The translations under genes and the position numbers were made by a program. Below the pieces are notes generated by a model that ran no database searches, was not told the DNA's origin, and saw only the letters and a program-made list of their open reading frames with translations. A DNA stretch of 64,000 nt from Microterricola viridarii (GTDB lineage Bacteria; Actinomycetota; Actinomycetes; Actinomycetales; Microbacteriaceae): NCBI RefSeq assembly GCF_900104895.1, contig NZ_LT629742.1, positions 1,364,001-1,428,000 on the forward strand. The letters are read 5' to 3'. Positions 32,740-41,184 of the stretch are shown in pieces (within the stretch, counting starts at the first letter, position 1; every line of letters begins with the position of its first letter).

Positions 32740-33638
32740 AGCCCAGTTACCGCCAGTTCGACGTCACCGTCGCCGGCATCCGCCCGCTCAGCCCGAACTT
32801 CACCCGGGTCACCTTCACCGGCCCCGAGCTGCACGAGTGGGGCTGGTACGGCGCCGACCAGCGCATCAAGGTGGTGCTGCCCGGCGAGATCTGGCGCACA
32901 TACACGATCCGCGCGGCCCGCGCCGCGGAGCGCGAGGTCGACGTCGACTTCGTCACCCACGGGCTCACCGGCCCCGCCACCCGCTGGCTGCACGGCGCCG
33001 CGATCGGTGACGCCCTCGCCCTGATCGGGCCGGATGCGACCAGCGGCGCCGAACCGGACGGCTACGTGTGGCGGCCGGGTGCCGCGCGCACGCTGCTGCT
33101 CGCCGCCGACGAGACGGCCGTGCCCGCCGTCGCCACCATCCTCGAGGGACTGCCGGCGGATGCCACCGGGCACGTGTTCCTCGAGGTGCCGAGCCCCGGT
33201 GACGCCCTGCCGCTCACCGCGCCGGCCGGGGTGGCGATCACCTGGCTCCCGCGCGGCACCGACGCCGGGCACGCCGGCGCCGCCAACGGTTCCGAGCCGC
33301 TTCCGTTCGGCGGGGCGCTGGTACCGGCCGTGACCGCCTGGGTGGACGCCTGGGCGGAGAGCTGCGCGCAGGCCGCCCCGGCGGGGGAGCCTGCGCCGGA
33401 GGATCCGGTCCAGGAGGCCGGCGCGGACGCGGAGTACGAGATCCTCTGGGAGGTGCCGGACGAGCAGGACGGGCCGGCCGCGCCGGAGCAGCCGGCATCC
33501 GCCGAGCTCTACGCCTGGCTGGCCGGTGAGGCCGGCGCGATCACCGGGCTCCGCCGCCACCTCGTGCGCGAGCGCGGCGTCGACCGCAAACAGGTCGCCT
33601 TCATGGGCTACTGGAAGCTCGGCCGCTCCGAGAACTAG
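32736..33638 (+). CDS. siderophore-interacting protein (FAD-dependent ferric-siderophore reductase)
   Basis: 300 residues. FAD-binding part about 1-130, with the R-x-Y-T motif as R-T-Y-T-I-R (about 53-58), and SIP C-terminal NAD(P)H domain with L-L-L-A-A-D-E-T-A-V-P-A (about 117-128), the family hallmark. An acidic low-complexity insert (about 210-265) is longer than usual. The C-terminal M-G-Y-W-K-L-G-R is typical. It likely releases iron in the cytoplasm. AAGGA precedes ATG 32736, which overlaps the permease stop by 4 bp. Confidence 0.92.
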   Translation: MKPSYRQFDVTVAGIRPLSPNFTRVTFTGPELHEWGWYGADQRIKVVLPGEIWRTYTIRAARAAEREVDVDFVTHGLTGPATRWLHGAAIGDALALIGPDATSGAEPDGYVWRPGAARTLLLAADETAVPAVATILEGLPADATGHVFLEVPSPGDALPLTAPAGVAITWLPRGTDAGHAGAANGSEPLPFGGALVPAVTAWVDAWAESCAQAAPAGEPAPEDPVQEAGADAEYEILWEVPDEQDGPAAPEQPASAELYAWLAGEAGAITGLRRHLVRERGVDRKQVAFMGYWKLGRSEN

Positions 33639-33684
33639 GAGCGCCCGGCCGACTCCAACGCCCGCCCGCGGACGCCGCACACGC

Positions 33685-33752
33685 TCGCGGCCCCCGAAAA
33701 ATCTCGCGGCCCCCGGTAAGTCGGGTGCCACGAGACTTTTCGGGGGCCGCGA
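33685..33752. terminator. very long hairpin, bidirectional terminator
   Basis: A 22-bp stem (33685-33706 with 33731-33752) with a single G:U-type mismatch encloses a 24-nt loop that itself starts with a repeat of the left arm (CTCGCGGCCCCCG at 33684 and 33703). The A5 and T4 tracts inside the arms give a T run in either direction. It lies between the convergent siderophore and sugar-transport operons. Confidence 0.85.
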
Positions 33753-33829
33753 CGGGTGGAACCGGAGCGGAGCGCGCTCGCCGGAGACGTAGCCAACGTC
33801 CCGTCCCGGTGCACTGAGGCGCGCCCGCG

Positions 33830-34693
33830 CTAGCCCTTGACGGCGCCGGCGGTCAGCCCGGACTGCCAGTAGCGCTGCAGCACGAAGAACAGCACCACGA
33901 GCGGGATCACGCTGAGCAGCGCGCCCTGCAGCACGGCGCCGTACTGCGGGCTGAAGTAGCTCATCATGCCGTACAGGCCGAGCGTCACCGGCTTCAGCTC
34001 GGCGCTGTTGAGCATCATCAGCGGCAGCAGGAAGTTGTTCCAGGTCGCCACGAAGATGAACAGGAAGATCGTCACCATCGCCGGCGCCAGCAGCCGGAGC
34101 ACGAGCGTGAAGAAGGTGCGCACCTCGCCGGAGCCGTCCAGGCGTGAGGCCTCCAGTAGTTCGTCCGGCACGCCGGCGTCGACGAACATGCGGCCGAGGA
34201 ACACCCCGAACGGGCTCACGCAGGAGGGGATGATCACCGCCCAGATCGTGTTCGTCAGGCCGAGGCCGTTGAAGAAGATGTACAGCGGCACGGTGAGCAG
34301 CGCGATCGGCATCAGCAGGCCGCCGAGGATGGCCAGCTGGATGCCGGCCTTGCCCGGCATCCGGAACTTCGCCAGGGCGTAGCCCGCGCTGACCGACACC
34401 AGCGTGCCCAGCACGCCGGCGACGGTCGAGTACAGCATCGAGTTGCCGACCCAGCGCCAGAAGTTGCCCTGCGTCCACGACATGAGCGCCGTGTAGTTCT
34501 CGACGATGTTGTTGCCGGCAAACAGCAGGCCGTTCGAGGAGATCAGGTCCGGGTTGCTCTTCGTCGACGAGACGATCAGCCAGTACACGGGAGCGAGGAA
34601 CAGCACCGCGGCGGCGATGAGCACGATGCGGGTGATGGCGCGCGTCGCCGGCGAGGGCCGCAGCGACGGGGGAGTCTGGGTGGTGGTGGCCAT
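33830..34693 (-). CDS. carbohydrate ABC transporter permease (MalG-like)
   Basis: 287 residues, six transmembrane helices. The EAA loop reads E-A-S-R-L-D-G-S-G-E-V-R-T-F-F, standard for CUT1 permeases; the N-terminus (P-V-Y-W-L-I-V-S-S-T-K-S-N-P-D-L) is the typical MalG first loop. It begins right after the MalF-like gene (34695). The ATPase of the importer is not in this cluster, as is common in Actinobacteria where a shared MsiK-type ATPase serves several importers. Confidence 0.92.
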   Translation of the reverse strand: MATTTQTPPSLRPSPATRAITRIVLIAAAVLFLAPVYWLIVSSTKSNPDLISSNGLLFAGNNIVENYTALMSWTQGNFWRWVGNSMLYSTVAGVLGTLVSVSAGYALAKFRMPGKAGIQLAILGGLLMPIALLTVPLYIFFNGLGLTNTIWAVIIPSCVSPFGVFLGRMFVDAGVPDELLEASRLDGSGEVRTFFTLVLRLLAPAMVTIFLFIFVATWNNFLLPLMMLNSAELKPVTLGLYGMMSYFSPQYGAVLQGALLSVIPLVVLFFVLQRYWQSGLTAGAVKG

Positions 34694-34694
34694 G

Positions 34695-35702
34695 TCAGCG
34701 AGTGCTCCGCTTCTGAACGAGGGCGAAGATGGCGGCGAGGATTCCCGCGATGACGGCCATCGAGATCGAGACGGCGGATGCCGGGCCAGCGCCGGACGGG
34801 CTGGTCGTGCCCATCATCGAGCTGTAGGCCAGCATCATCGGCGTGTAGTCATTGCCCATCCACGGATTCACCGCGGCGAGCACGGTCGGCTCGTTGAACA
34901 GCTGCACGGTCCCGATGATCGAGAGCAGCACGGCGAGCAGCGTGGCCTGGCCGACCATGGGTACCTTGATGCGGCGCACGATGTCGAACTCGCTGGCGCC
35001 GTCCAGGCGCGCGGCCTCGTACAGGTCGTGCGGGATGGCCTGCAGGGCGGCCAGGAAGATCAGCATGTTGTAGCCCATGAAGGTCCAGGTGGTCATCGTC
35101 GCCATCGACGCGATGATGTTGCCAGGGGCGAAGAAGTCGATGGTCAGGTCGACGTTGTTCCCGAGCAGCCCGGTCAGCCAGTCGGAGATCGAACCGAGGG
35201 TCTGGTTGATGGGGGAGAGCCCGGGGCTGAAGATGTACGTCCAGACCAGTGCCGCGATGACGCCGGGGATGGCGTAGGGCAGGAAGTAGCTGAGGCGGAA
35301 GAATGCGACCCGCCTGACGATGAAGGAGTCGAGCAGCAGGGCGAGGATCAGCGCGCCGCCGAGCATGACCGGGATCTGGAAGGCGCCGAAGAGCAGGACG
35401 CGCCCCATGCCCTCCCAGAAGATGGCGTTGCCGAGCACCTGGGCGTAGTTGTCGAGGAACGCGAAGGTCTCGACCATCCCGCCGCCGCCGTAGAGGGAGT
35501 CGCCCGCCGCCTTCTCCGTGAAGAAGGAGGATCGGATCGAGACGAGGATCGGGATCACGAAGGTCAGGACGAACAGGATCGCGAACGGGGCGAAGAAGCC
35601 CCAGCCGATGCGTCCCTCGCGCCGTCGGCGCCTCCTGTTGGCCTGAGCGCGTTGCTCGGTCACCAGGCGCTCTGGGGCTGTCGGCCGCGTTAGCGTGCTC
35701 AT
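34695..35702 (-). CDS. carbohydrate ABC transporter permease (MalF-like)
   Basis: 335 residues, six helices after a basic N-terminus (N-R-R-R-R-R-R-E-G). The coupling loop is Y-E-A-A-R-L-D-G-A-S-E-F-D-I-V-R-R-I-K-V-P, a textbook CUT1 EAA motif. ATG 35702 (M-S-T-L-T-R-P) was preferred over an upstream in-frame start that would add 24 residues with no homology. Together with the MalG-like protein it forms the channel fed by the lipoprotein encoded upstream. Confidence 0.92.
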   Translation of the reverse strand: MSTLTRPTAPERLVTEQRAQANRRRRRREGRIGWGFFAPFAILFVLTFVIPILVSIRSSFFTEKAAGDSLYGGGGMVETFAFLDNYAQVLGNAIFWEGMGRVLLFGAFQIPVMLGGALILALLLDSFIVRRVAFFRLSYFLPYAIPGVIAALVWTYIFSPGLSPINQTLGSISDWLTGLLGNNVDLTIDFFAPGNIIASMATMTTWTFMGYNMLIFLAALQAIPHDLYEAARLDGASEFDIVRRIKVPMVGQATLLAVLLSIIGTVQLFNEPTVLAAVNPWMGNDYTPMMLAYSSMMGTTSPSGAGPASAVSISMAVIAGILAAIFALVQKRSTR

Positions 35703-35815
35703 CGTCGAATCGCTCTTCTCGTTGCTTCCGGAATGATGGTGCGTCCGGAATGATGATGTCGGCACGGCACGCACGAGTGTGCCTGCCGTGCCGACGTTTC
35801 AGAGGTGGTGCTGCG

Positions 35816-37129
35816 TTACTTCGCGACCGGCAGGCCGGCGCTGGTGAGCGCGGCGATGGCGGACGTCTGTGCGGCGGTGAAGATGTCTGACACGGGCGCG
35901 GTGCCCTGCCCTGCGGCATCCGCAGCCTTGACCATGTCACCGTTGATCGCCGGGAAACCGGGGATGTAGATGAAGTCAGGGCTGAGCGACTCGTTCGCAG
36001 CGGCGAGCACCGAGAACACGTCCTGGCCACCATAGAACGACTTGATGGCGTCAGGCGTGGTCATGGCGCCCTTGGCGGCGACGACGAGGCCCTGGGAGAC
36101 GAGCGGGTCGATCTGCGTGTTGAACCAGTTGTTGAAGTCCATCGCCTCGGCCGGGTGCGCGCAGCCCTTCATCACGGCGACGCCGGAGCCGCCGTCGGGG
36201 CCCGTCATCTGCTTGGCGCCGAAGGTCGGCAGCTCAACGACGGCCCACTGGCCGTCGTTGGCCGAGCCGGCCATGTCGCCGGCGAGCAGCGGGGCCTCCC
36301 ACGCGGCGCCGATGGTGCCGATCAGCGTCTGGTCGACCAGCGCCTGCTTGAACTCGTCGCCCCAGCGGTTGGCGACGAGCGTGCTCTTCGAGTCGATCAG
36401 GCCCTGCCAGAACGACGCGACCTTCGCGGTGCCGGCGTCGGAGACGTCGACGCTCCACTTGCCGTCCTCCGCCGTGAACCAGGCGGCGCCGGCGGCGGCG
36501 GTCTGGCCGGAGAGCCAGTACTGCGCCTCGTCGGGCTGGAAGGCGACGGCGTACTTGCCGGCGGCCGCGGCAGCGGTCGTGGCTGCGGCGAGCTCGTCGG
36601 CCGTGGTGGGAACGGTCAGGCCCAGGCGCTCGAACTCGGCGGCGTTGTAGTAGTAGACCAAGGGGCCCGTGTCCTGCGGCAGGCCGACGGTCTCGCCGTT
36701 GACCGTCATGAGGGCAACGGCACCGGCCGAGAAGTTGTCGACGTAGCCCTTGGCGACATCGGTGACGTTCTCGAGCATGCCCTCTGTGTACATGGTGGGC
36801 ACCTCGGCGTAGCCGAGCTGTGCGAGGCAGGAGACGCTTCCGGCCTTCACATCGGCCTTGAGCTTGGTGAGCATCTCGGCGGCCTTGCCGTCGAACTTGG
36901 TCGCGGTCACCTGCACGTCGGGGTGCGCGGTGTTCCACTCGGCGATGATGTCGGCGACCTTGGTCATGCCCTCGCCGTCGGGAAGGCGGTGCAGGTAGTC
37001 GATCGTGATCGACTCGTTCGGACCGGCCTCCTCTCCGGAGGTGGCGGGGCCGGTGGAACACGCGGTGACGCCGAACAGCATTGTCGCGGCTGCGGCGATT
37101 CCCATGGTGCGAAGAGCAACTGATTTCAT
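35816..37129 (-). CDS. carbohydrate ABC transporter substrate-binding lipoprotein
   Basis: 437 residues. The signal ends in the lipobox G-V-T-A-C (Cys 24). The mature part is SBP_bac_1 (MalE) type, with A-E-W-N-T-A-H-P-D-V-Q-V near residue 64, Y-Y-Y-N-A-A-E-F-E-R-L-G-L in the first lobe and N-W-F-N-T-Q in the second. First gene of the importer, divergent from the ROK regulator. Co-location with a GH35 beta-galactosidase suggests galactosides or galacto-oligosaccharides as substrate (inference). Confidence 0.92.
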   Translation of the reverse strand: MKSVALRTMGIAAAATMLFGVTACSTGPATSGEEAGPNESITIDYLHRLPDGEGMTKVADIIAEWNTAHPDVQVTATKFDGKAAEMLTKLKADVKAGSVSCLAQLGYAEVPTMYTEGMLENVTDVAKGYVDNFSAGAVALMTVNGETVGLPQDTGPLVYYYNAAEFERLGLTVPTTADELAAATTAAAAAGKYAVAFQPDEAQYWLSGQTAAAGAAWFTAEDGKWSVDVSDAGTAKVASFWQGLIDSKSTLVANRWGDEFKQALVDQTLIGTIGAAWEAPLLAGDMAGSANDGQWAVVELPTFGAKQMTGPDGGSGVAVMKGCAHPAEAMDFNNWFNTQIDPLVSQGLVVAAKGAMTTPDAIKSFYGGQDVFSVLAAANESLSPDFIYIPGFPAINGDMVKAADAAGQGTAPVSDIFTAAQTSAIAALTSAGLPVAK

Positions 37130-37202
37130 GTGGATTCACTTTCTCGGTGTGTGCTCTGAGGAATCCAAATGGCCTCATCCTCGAAGCATCGCTAAATCAT
37201 TT

Positions 37203-37221
37203 GAATAATACCCGAACTAAT
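37203..37221. promoter_or_regulatory. candidate ROK operator in the divergent sugar promoter region
   Basis: GAATAAT (37203-37209) and GAACTAAT (37214-37221) lie in an AT-rich patch of the 162-bp region between the ABC lipoprotein gene and the ROK gene. The same two words recur in the same order before the GH35 gene (38552-38575), which makes a shared regulator, probably the ROK protein, likely. Confidence 0.5.
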
Positions 37222-37291
37222 TACTTCCCTGTCAAGATGGAGTTTCAACAAGTGCGATTCACCGACGGATCGCCACTGGAGGCAGGCCGAA

Positions 37292-38506
37292 ATGAGTGGG
37301 CGAGTAGATCAGGCCGAGATGCGGCGCGCGAACATGAGCCTGATGCTGCGCAGCCTCCGCAGCGGCGACCCGCGTTCACGGGCGCGGCTGGCGACGGAGA
37401 CCGGGCTGTCCAAGGGCACGACCTCGACCCTGATCGCCGACCTGGTCGGCCTCGGCCTTGTCCGAGAGGACGAGCGCGAGCGCACCGGCGCGGTCGGGCG
37501 CCCCGGCACCGCCATCGCCATCGACGGCGGCCGGGTCTTCGGCGTCGGCATGGAGATCAACGTCGACTACCTCGCCCTGACGGTCGTCGACCTGCGCGGC
37601 CGGACCGTGCACAGCGCTGTCGCCGCCCTCGACATCGCCAGCACCCCGGTCGCCGAGGTCCTGGACCAGCTCGCCCGGCTCATCGAGGACGCGATGCGCC
37701 TGGCCCGCGCCCGCGGCGGCCAGATCGTCGGCATCGGCATCGGCGCCCCCGGCATCGTCGACCTCGAGTCCGGCTCGGTGCGGTTCGCGCCGAACCTCGG
37801 CTGGCACGGGGTGGCCGTTGCGCGGGAGCTCGCGGCCCGGCTCGGCCCGGCCGGCCCGCCGATCAGGCTGGAGAACGACTCGAAGCTCGGAGCCGTCGCA
37901 GAGTTCTCGGTGCGCGAGAACCAGGACATCGAAGACCTGCTCTACCTCTCCGCCGACGTCGGCGTCGGCGCCGGAATCGTCGCGGGTGGGCGCCTGATGC
38001 GCGGTTGGTCCGGCTTCTCCGGGGAGGTCGGGCACTTGCCGATCGGGCCGAAGGGCGTCGCCTGCCCGTGTGGGCGCACGGGCTGCTGGGAGCTCAACGT
38101 CGGCCTCAATGCCTTCCTCGCCCTGGCGGCCGATCAGGGCGACGTCGTGCACGACCGCTCCGTGCCGTTGGAGGAGCGCCTGCGCGCGCTGCGCGGCCGC
38201 GCCGACAGCGGCGACGGACGCGTGCTCGCGGCGCTGTCGACGATCGCCGCGAATCTGTCGATCGGGCTCTCCGTGCTCGTCGACGTGCTGAACCCGCGGA
38301 TGATCGTGCTCGGCGGCTACTTCCCCTCCTTCAGCGACTTCCTCATCGCGCCGATCACGGCCGCGCTGGAGGCGCGCCGGATGGACCTCGGCAGCTCGGC
38401 GATCCTCGTCGGATCGAAGCTCGGCCTGACCTCTGCGGCGCGGGGCGGAGCGCAGCTGGTGCTCGAGGACGTCTTCGAAGACCCGACGATCGCCGCGTCC
38501 AAATAG
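37292..38506 (+). CDS. ROK-family transcriptional regulator (NagC/XylR type)
   Basis: 404 residues. N-terminal winged HTH (about 10-75; A-R-L-A-T-E-T-G-L-S-K-G-T-T-S-T-L) fused to a ROK sugar-kinase-like domain. The zinc motif C-P-C-G-R-T-G-C-W-E is at about 256-265, and G-I-G-I-G-A-P-G near 148. The position between the importer and the beta-galactosidase makes it the likely local repressor, relieved by a sugar ligand. GGAGG at 37278 precedes ATG 37292. Confidence 0.9.
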   Translation: MSGRVDQAEMRRANMSLMLRSLRSGDPRSRARLATETGLSKGTTSTLIADLVGLGLVREDERERTGAVGRPGTAIAIDGGRVFGVGMEINVDYLALTVVDLRGRTVHSAVAALDIASTPVAEVLDQLARLIEDAMRLARARGGQIVGIGIGAPGIVDLESGSVRFAPNLGWHGVAVARELAARLGPAGPPIRLENDSKLGAVAEFSVRENQDIEDLLYLSADVGVGAGIVAGGRLMRGWSGFSGEVGHLPIGPKGVACPCGRTGCWELNVGLNAFLALAADQGDVVHDRSVPLEERLRALRGRADSGDGRVLAALSTIAANLSIGLSVLVDVLNPRMIVLGGYFPSFSDFLIAPITAALEARRMDLGSSAILVGSKLGLTSAARGGAQLVLEDVFEDPTIAASK

Positions 38507-38528
38507 CCCGTCGCGGCGATCGGCGGAA

Positions 38529-38575
38529 TTGACATTTGACGCGGCCTGTCGGAATAATTCTGGCATTGAACTAAT
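38529..38575 (+). promoter_or_regulatory. promoter and candidate ROK operator of the GH35 gene
   Basis: TTGACA (38529-38534) and AATAAT (38553-38558) form a -35/-10 pair with 18-bp spacing. GAATAAT (38552-38558) and GAACTAAT (38568-38575) repeat the word pair seen at 37203-37221, covering the -10 and start site. Confidence 0.6.
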
Positions 38576-38629
38576 CGGACTTGATTGGCCGCGCAGTGCT
38601 GCGCGTGCCAGTTGCATCAAAGGATGGCC

Positions 38630-40459
38630 ATGAACGTGACGCCCGACCACACATCCGCTTCGCGAATCCTGACGGTGCGGGATGGCGCATTCCGGCGGGG
38701 CGGCGAGGAGCACCGCATCCTGAGCGGGGCGATCCACTACTTCCGGGTGCGTCCGGAGCTCTGGCACGACCGCCTGCTCCGGCTGCGCGCGCTCGGCCTG
38801 AACACGATCGAGACGTACATCCCCTGGAACTGGCACGAGCAGACCCGCGGCGACATCGACTTCACCGGGCCCCGCGACGTCGCCCGCTTCGTGCAGGAGG
38901 CCGGCGAGCTCGGATTCGACGTGATCCTGCGCCCCGGCCCGTACATCTGCGCGGAGTGGGACTTCGGCGGCCTGCCCGGCTGGCTCATGGCGGAGCCCGG
39001 CATCGCGCTGCGCACCATGGACCCCCGCTTCATCGGCGCCGTCGACGGCTGGTTCGACGCCATCTGTGAGGTGATGCGCCCGCTGCTGGCGACGAACGGC
39101 GGCCCCGTCGTCTCGGTGCAGGTCGAGAACGAGTACGGCTCGTTCGGTGACGACGCCGAGTACGTGCGCTACTGCCGGGACGCGCTGACCACGCGCGGCA
39201 TCGATGTGCTGCTGGTGACCTCCGACGGCCCGATCGCCGGCATGTTCGCCGCGGGCATGGTGGAGGGCGCCCACGCCACCGTCAACTTCGGCTCCCGCAC
39301 CGGCGAGGCCTTCGAGGCGTTGCGCGCGGTGCAGCCGCAGGGGCCGGACATGTGCATGGAGTTCTGGAACGGCTGGTTCGATCACTGGGGCGAGCCGCAC
39401 CACGTGCGTGGCGCCGCGGATGCCGCGGCCACGCTCGAGGAGATCCTCAGCGGCGGGGGCAGCGTCAACTTCTACATGGCGCACGGCGGAACCAACTTCG
39501 GCCTGTGGAACGGCTGCAACACCGAGGACGGCATGCTGCAGCCGACCGTCACGAGCTACGACTACGACGCCGCCGTCGGCGAGGCGGGCGAGCTGTCCGA
39601 GAAGTTCTACGCCTTCCGCGAGATCCTGCGGCGCTACGCGACCCACGAGATCCCGGAGCCGCCCGCGCTGCCCGCCCGCCTCGGCGCGCAGGACGCCGCC
39701 GTCACCGAGTGGGTGTCGCTGCGCGGCTCGCTCGGCGCCTTCGACGCGCCCCAGCAGTCGGCGCTGCCGAAGCAGATGGAGCAGCTCGGCCAGGACCAGG
39801 GGCTCGTCTGGTACCAGGCGTCCCCGCTGTTGGACGCCGAAGAGGTCACCCTGCAGATCGACGGCCTCGCCGACCGGGCCACCGTGCTGTTGGACGGCGT
39901 TGTCGCCGGCACCATCGACCGCAACGACGCCGAGCACACCCTCGTCGTGCAGACGCGCAGCGACGGCCGGCCCACCGAGCTCGTCATCATCGTCGAGAAC
40001 CAGGGCCGCATCAACTTCGCCGGCGGGCTCGGCGAGCACAAGGGGCTCCGCAGCGTCCGCCAGGGGGCGCGCTTCATTCACGGCTGGACCAGCACCGCGC
40101 TGCAGATCGGCCGGGACGGCGCCATCGACTCGCTCCAGTTCGGCGATTCCGCCGACAGCGCCGGACCGGTCTTCGGCCGCACCACGCTGACCGTGGACGA
40201 GCCGGCGGACGGCTTCATCGCCCTGCCCGGCTGGGGCAAGGGGTTCGTCTGGCTCAACGGCTTCCTGCTCGGCCGCTACTGGGAGCGCGGACCGCAGGTG
40301 ACGCTGTACGCGCCCGCACCGCTCTGGCGCACGGGCGAGAACGAGATCGTGGTGCTCGAGATGGAGCGCGCGGGCTCCCGCGTCGAGCTGCGCGGCGAGC
40401 CTGACCTCGCCGGTGGCCGGCTGGCCGGCATCCCCAAGGCCGCGGAGTTCTTCGACTAG
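38630..40459 (+). CDS. beta-galactosidase, GH35
   Basis: 609 residues, no signal peptide, so cytoplasmic. The GH35 barrel (about 20-335) contains L-S-G-A-I-H-Y-F-R (about 31-39), R-P-G-P-Y-I-C-A-E-W (about 101-110), acid/base Glu 168 in V-E-N-E-Y-G-S-F-G, and nucleophile Glu 244 in M-E-F-W-N-G-W-F-D-H-W-G. Jelly-roll domains follow, with G-R-Y-W-E-R-G-P-Q near the end. ATG 38630 has AAAGGA at 5-nt spacing. It would hydrolyse terminal beta-galactose from substrates brought in by the adjacent importer. Confidence 0.93.
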   Translation: MNVTPDHTSASRILTVRDGAFRRGGEEHRILSGAIHYFRVRPELWHDRLLRLRALGLNTIETYIPWNWHEQTRGDIDFTGPRDVARFVQEAGELGFDVILRPGPYICAEWDFGGLPGWLMAEPGIALRTMDPRFIGAVDGWFDAICEVMRPLLATNGGPVVSVQVENEYGSFGDDAEYVRYCRDALTTRGIDVLLVTSDGPIAGMFAAGMVEGAHATVNFGSRTGEAFEALRAVQPQGPDMCMEFWNGWFDHWGEPHHVRGAADAAATLEEILSGGGSVNFYMAHGGTNFGLWNGCNTEDGMLQPTVTSYDYDAAVGEAGELSEKFYAFREILRRYATHEIPEPPALPARLGAQDAAVTEWVSLRGSLGAFDAPQQSALPKQMEQLGQDQGLVWYQASPLLDAEEVTLQIDGLADRATVLLDGVVAGTIDRNDAEHTLVVQTRSDGRPTELVIIVENQGRINFAGGLGEHKGLRSVRQGARFIHGWTSTALQIGRDGAIDSLQFGDSADSAGPVFGRTTLTVDEPADGFIALPGWGKGFVWLNGFLLGRYWERGPQVTLYAPAPLWRTGENEIVVLEMERAGSRVELRGEPDLAGGRLAGIPKAAEFFD

Positions 40460-40468
40460 GCGCGAGGG

Positions 40469-40846
40469 TCAGCGGCTGGCGCGCTGGGCGCGCAGGTAGC
40501 CGCCCTTCTCCAGGCCGGCCTCGATCTCGAAGCGGTTCTTCAGCGGATTGCGGCCGGCCAACAGGTACAGCAGCGGGAACAGCATGCCGTAGCGCTGCCA
40601 CTGGCGCTTGTGCACGGCCTCGTGCTCCATCACGTCCTGGGTCACGTTCTGGTCGGTGAGGTAGCAGCCGCCGACGCAGGAGCCGCCGCGGCCGAAGGCC
40701 CACTTCGGCATGCCGCGGAACACGAACAGGCCGTTGTGGCGCTCCACCCGGCCGGTGCTCCAGATGAAGCCCCAGACCAGCCCGACGAGGGTCGCGTAGA
40801 GGTAGCCGAGGCGGCTGAGGGGGGAGTCGAAGAGGAGGGCGCGCAC
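40469..40846 (-). CDS. small membrane protein with an HExxH motif (putative minimal metallopeptidase-like)
   Basis: 125 residues. One N-terminal hydrophobic segment (about 12-32). The second half has H-E-A-V-H (about 75-79) followed at about 27 residues by F-E-I-E-A-G, a pattern like the gluzincin/DUF4157-style zinc site H-E-x-x-H plus downstream Glu. A loop G-R-G-G-S-C-V-G-G-C-Y holds two cysteines. I cannot assign a function; the protein is much smaller than known peptidases. GTG 40846 lies 6 nt after TACGCT (40853-40858, minus strand), suggesting leaderless transcription. It converges on the GH35 gene with 9 bp between. Confidence 0.65.
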   Translation of the reverse strand: MRALLFDSPLSRLGYLYATLVGLVWGFIWSTGRVERHNGLFVFRGMPKWAFGRGGSCVGGCYLTDQNVTQDVMEHEAVHKRQWQRYGMLFPLLYLLAGRNPLKNRFEIEAGLEKGGYLRAQRASR

Positions 40847-40864
40847 GGTCTCAGCGTAGCGTCA

Positions 40865-40894
40865 GTGCCTCCCAGTGCCTCCCCGTGCCTCCCA
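40865..40894. repeat. three tandem 10-bp repeats (GTGCCTCCCM)
   Basis: GTGCCTCCCA, GTGCCTCCCC and GTGCCTCCCA in a row, one helical turn each. They lie in the divergent promoter region between the HExxH gene and the HTH gene, followed by a 12-bp palindrome CGCCAGCTGGCG at 40903-40914. Confidence 0.7.
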
Positions 40895-40920
40895 GCACCG
40901 CCCGCCAGCTGGCGCCGCCT

Positions 40921-40965
40921 TGTCAGTTTGGGTTGACAGATCAGACTTGTCAGTTCACACTGACA
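40921..40965. promoter_or_regulatory. two palindromic operators over the HTH/Clp-N promoter
   Basis: TGTCAGTTTGGGTTGACA (40921-40938) and TGTCAGTTCACACTGACA (40948-40965) share the arms TGTCA/TGACA; the second is a perfect 7+7 palindrome around TCAC. They start 27 bp apart. The -35 TTGACA (40933-40938) is inside the first, and a plausible -10 CACACT (40956-40961) inside the second. A bound repressor would block the promoter at both elements. The start codon at 40969 follows 7 nt after the -10. Confidence 0.7.
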
Positions 40966-40968
40966 GAC

Positions 40969-41184
40969 ATGGACCCGATCGATGTAGACCAGCTGCGCAC
41001 CGCCGACCCGGCGACCGGGCTGCGCGCCGTCACGGCGCTTCACCGGCTCGCCGAGCGCATCGAGGCGACCCACGTCGCGGCGGCTCGACGGGCGGGCTGG
41101 TCCTGGGAACAGATCGGCGATGCCCTCGGGGTCACGCGCCAGTCGGTGCACGCGAAGTACGGAAGGCGGGAGAGCGATGTTTGA
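40969..41184 (+). CDS. small helix-turn-helix DNA-binding protein
   Basis: 71 residues. C-terminal HTH W-S-W-E-Q-I-G-D-A-L-G-V-T-R-Q-S-V-H-A-K-Y, preceded by an amphipathic helix A-L-H-R-L-A-E-R-I-E. It is a bare DNA-binding protein without an effector domain. ATG 40969 is at the predicted transcript start, so leaderless. It overlaps the following Clp-N gene by 8 bp. Twin palindromes directly upstream are probable binding sites for this protein or an autoregulated partner complex. Confidence 0.8.
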   Translation: MDPIDVDQLRTADPATGLRAVTALHRLAERIEATHVAAARRAGWSWEQIGDALGVTRQSVHAKYGRRESDV

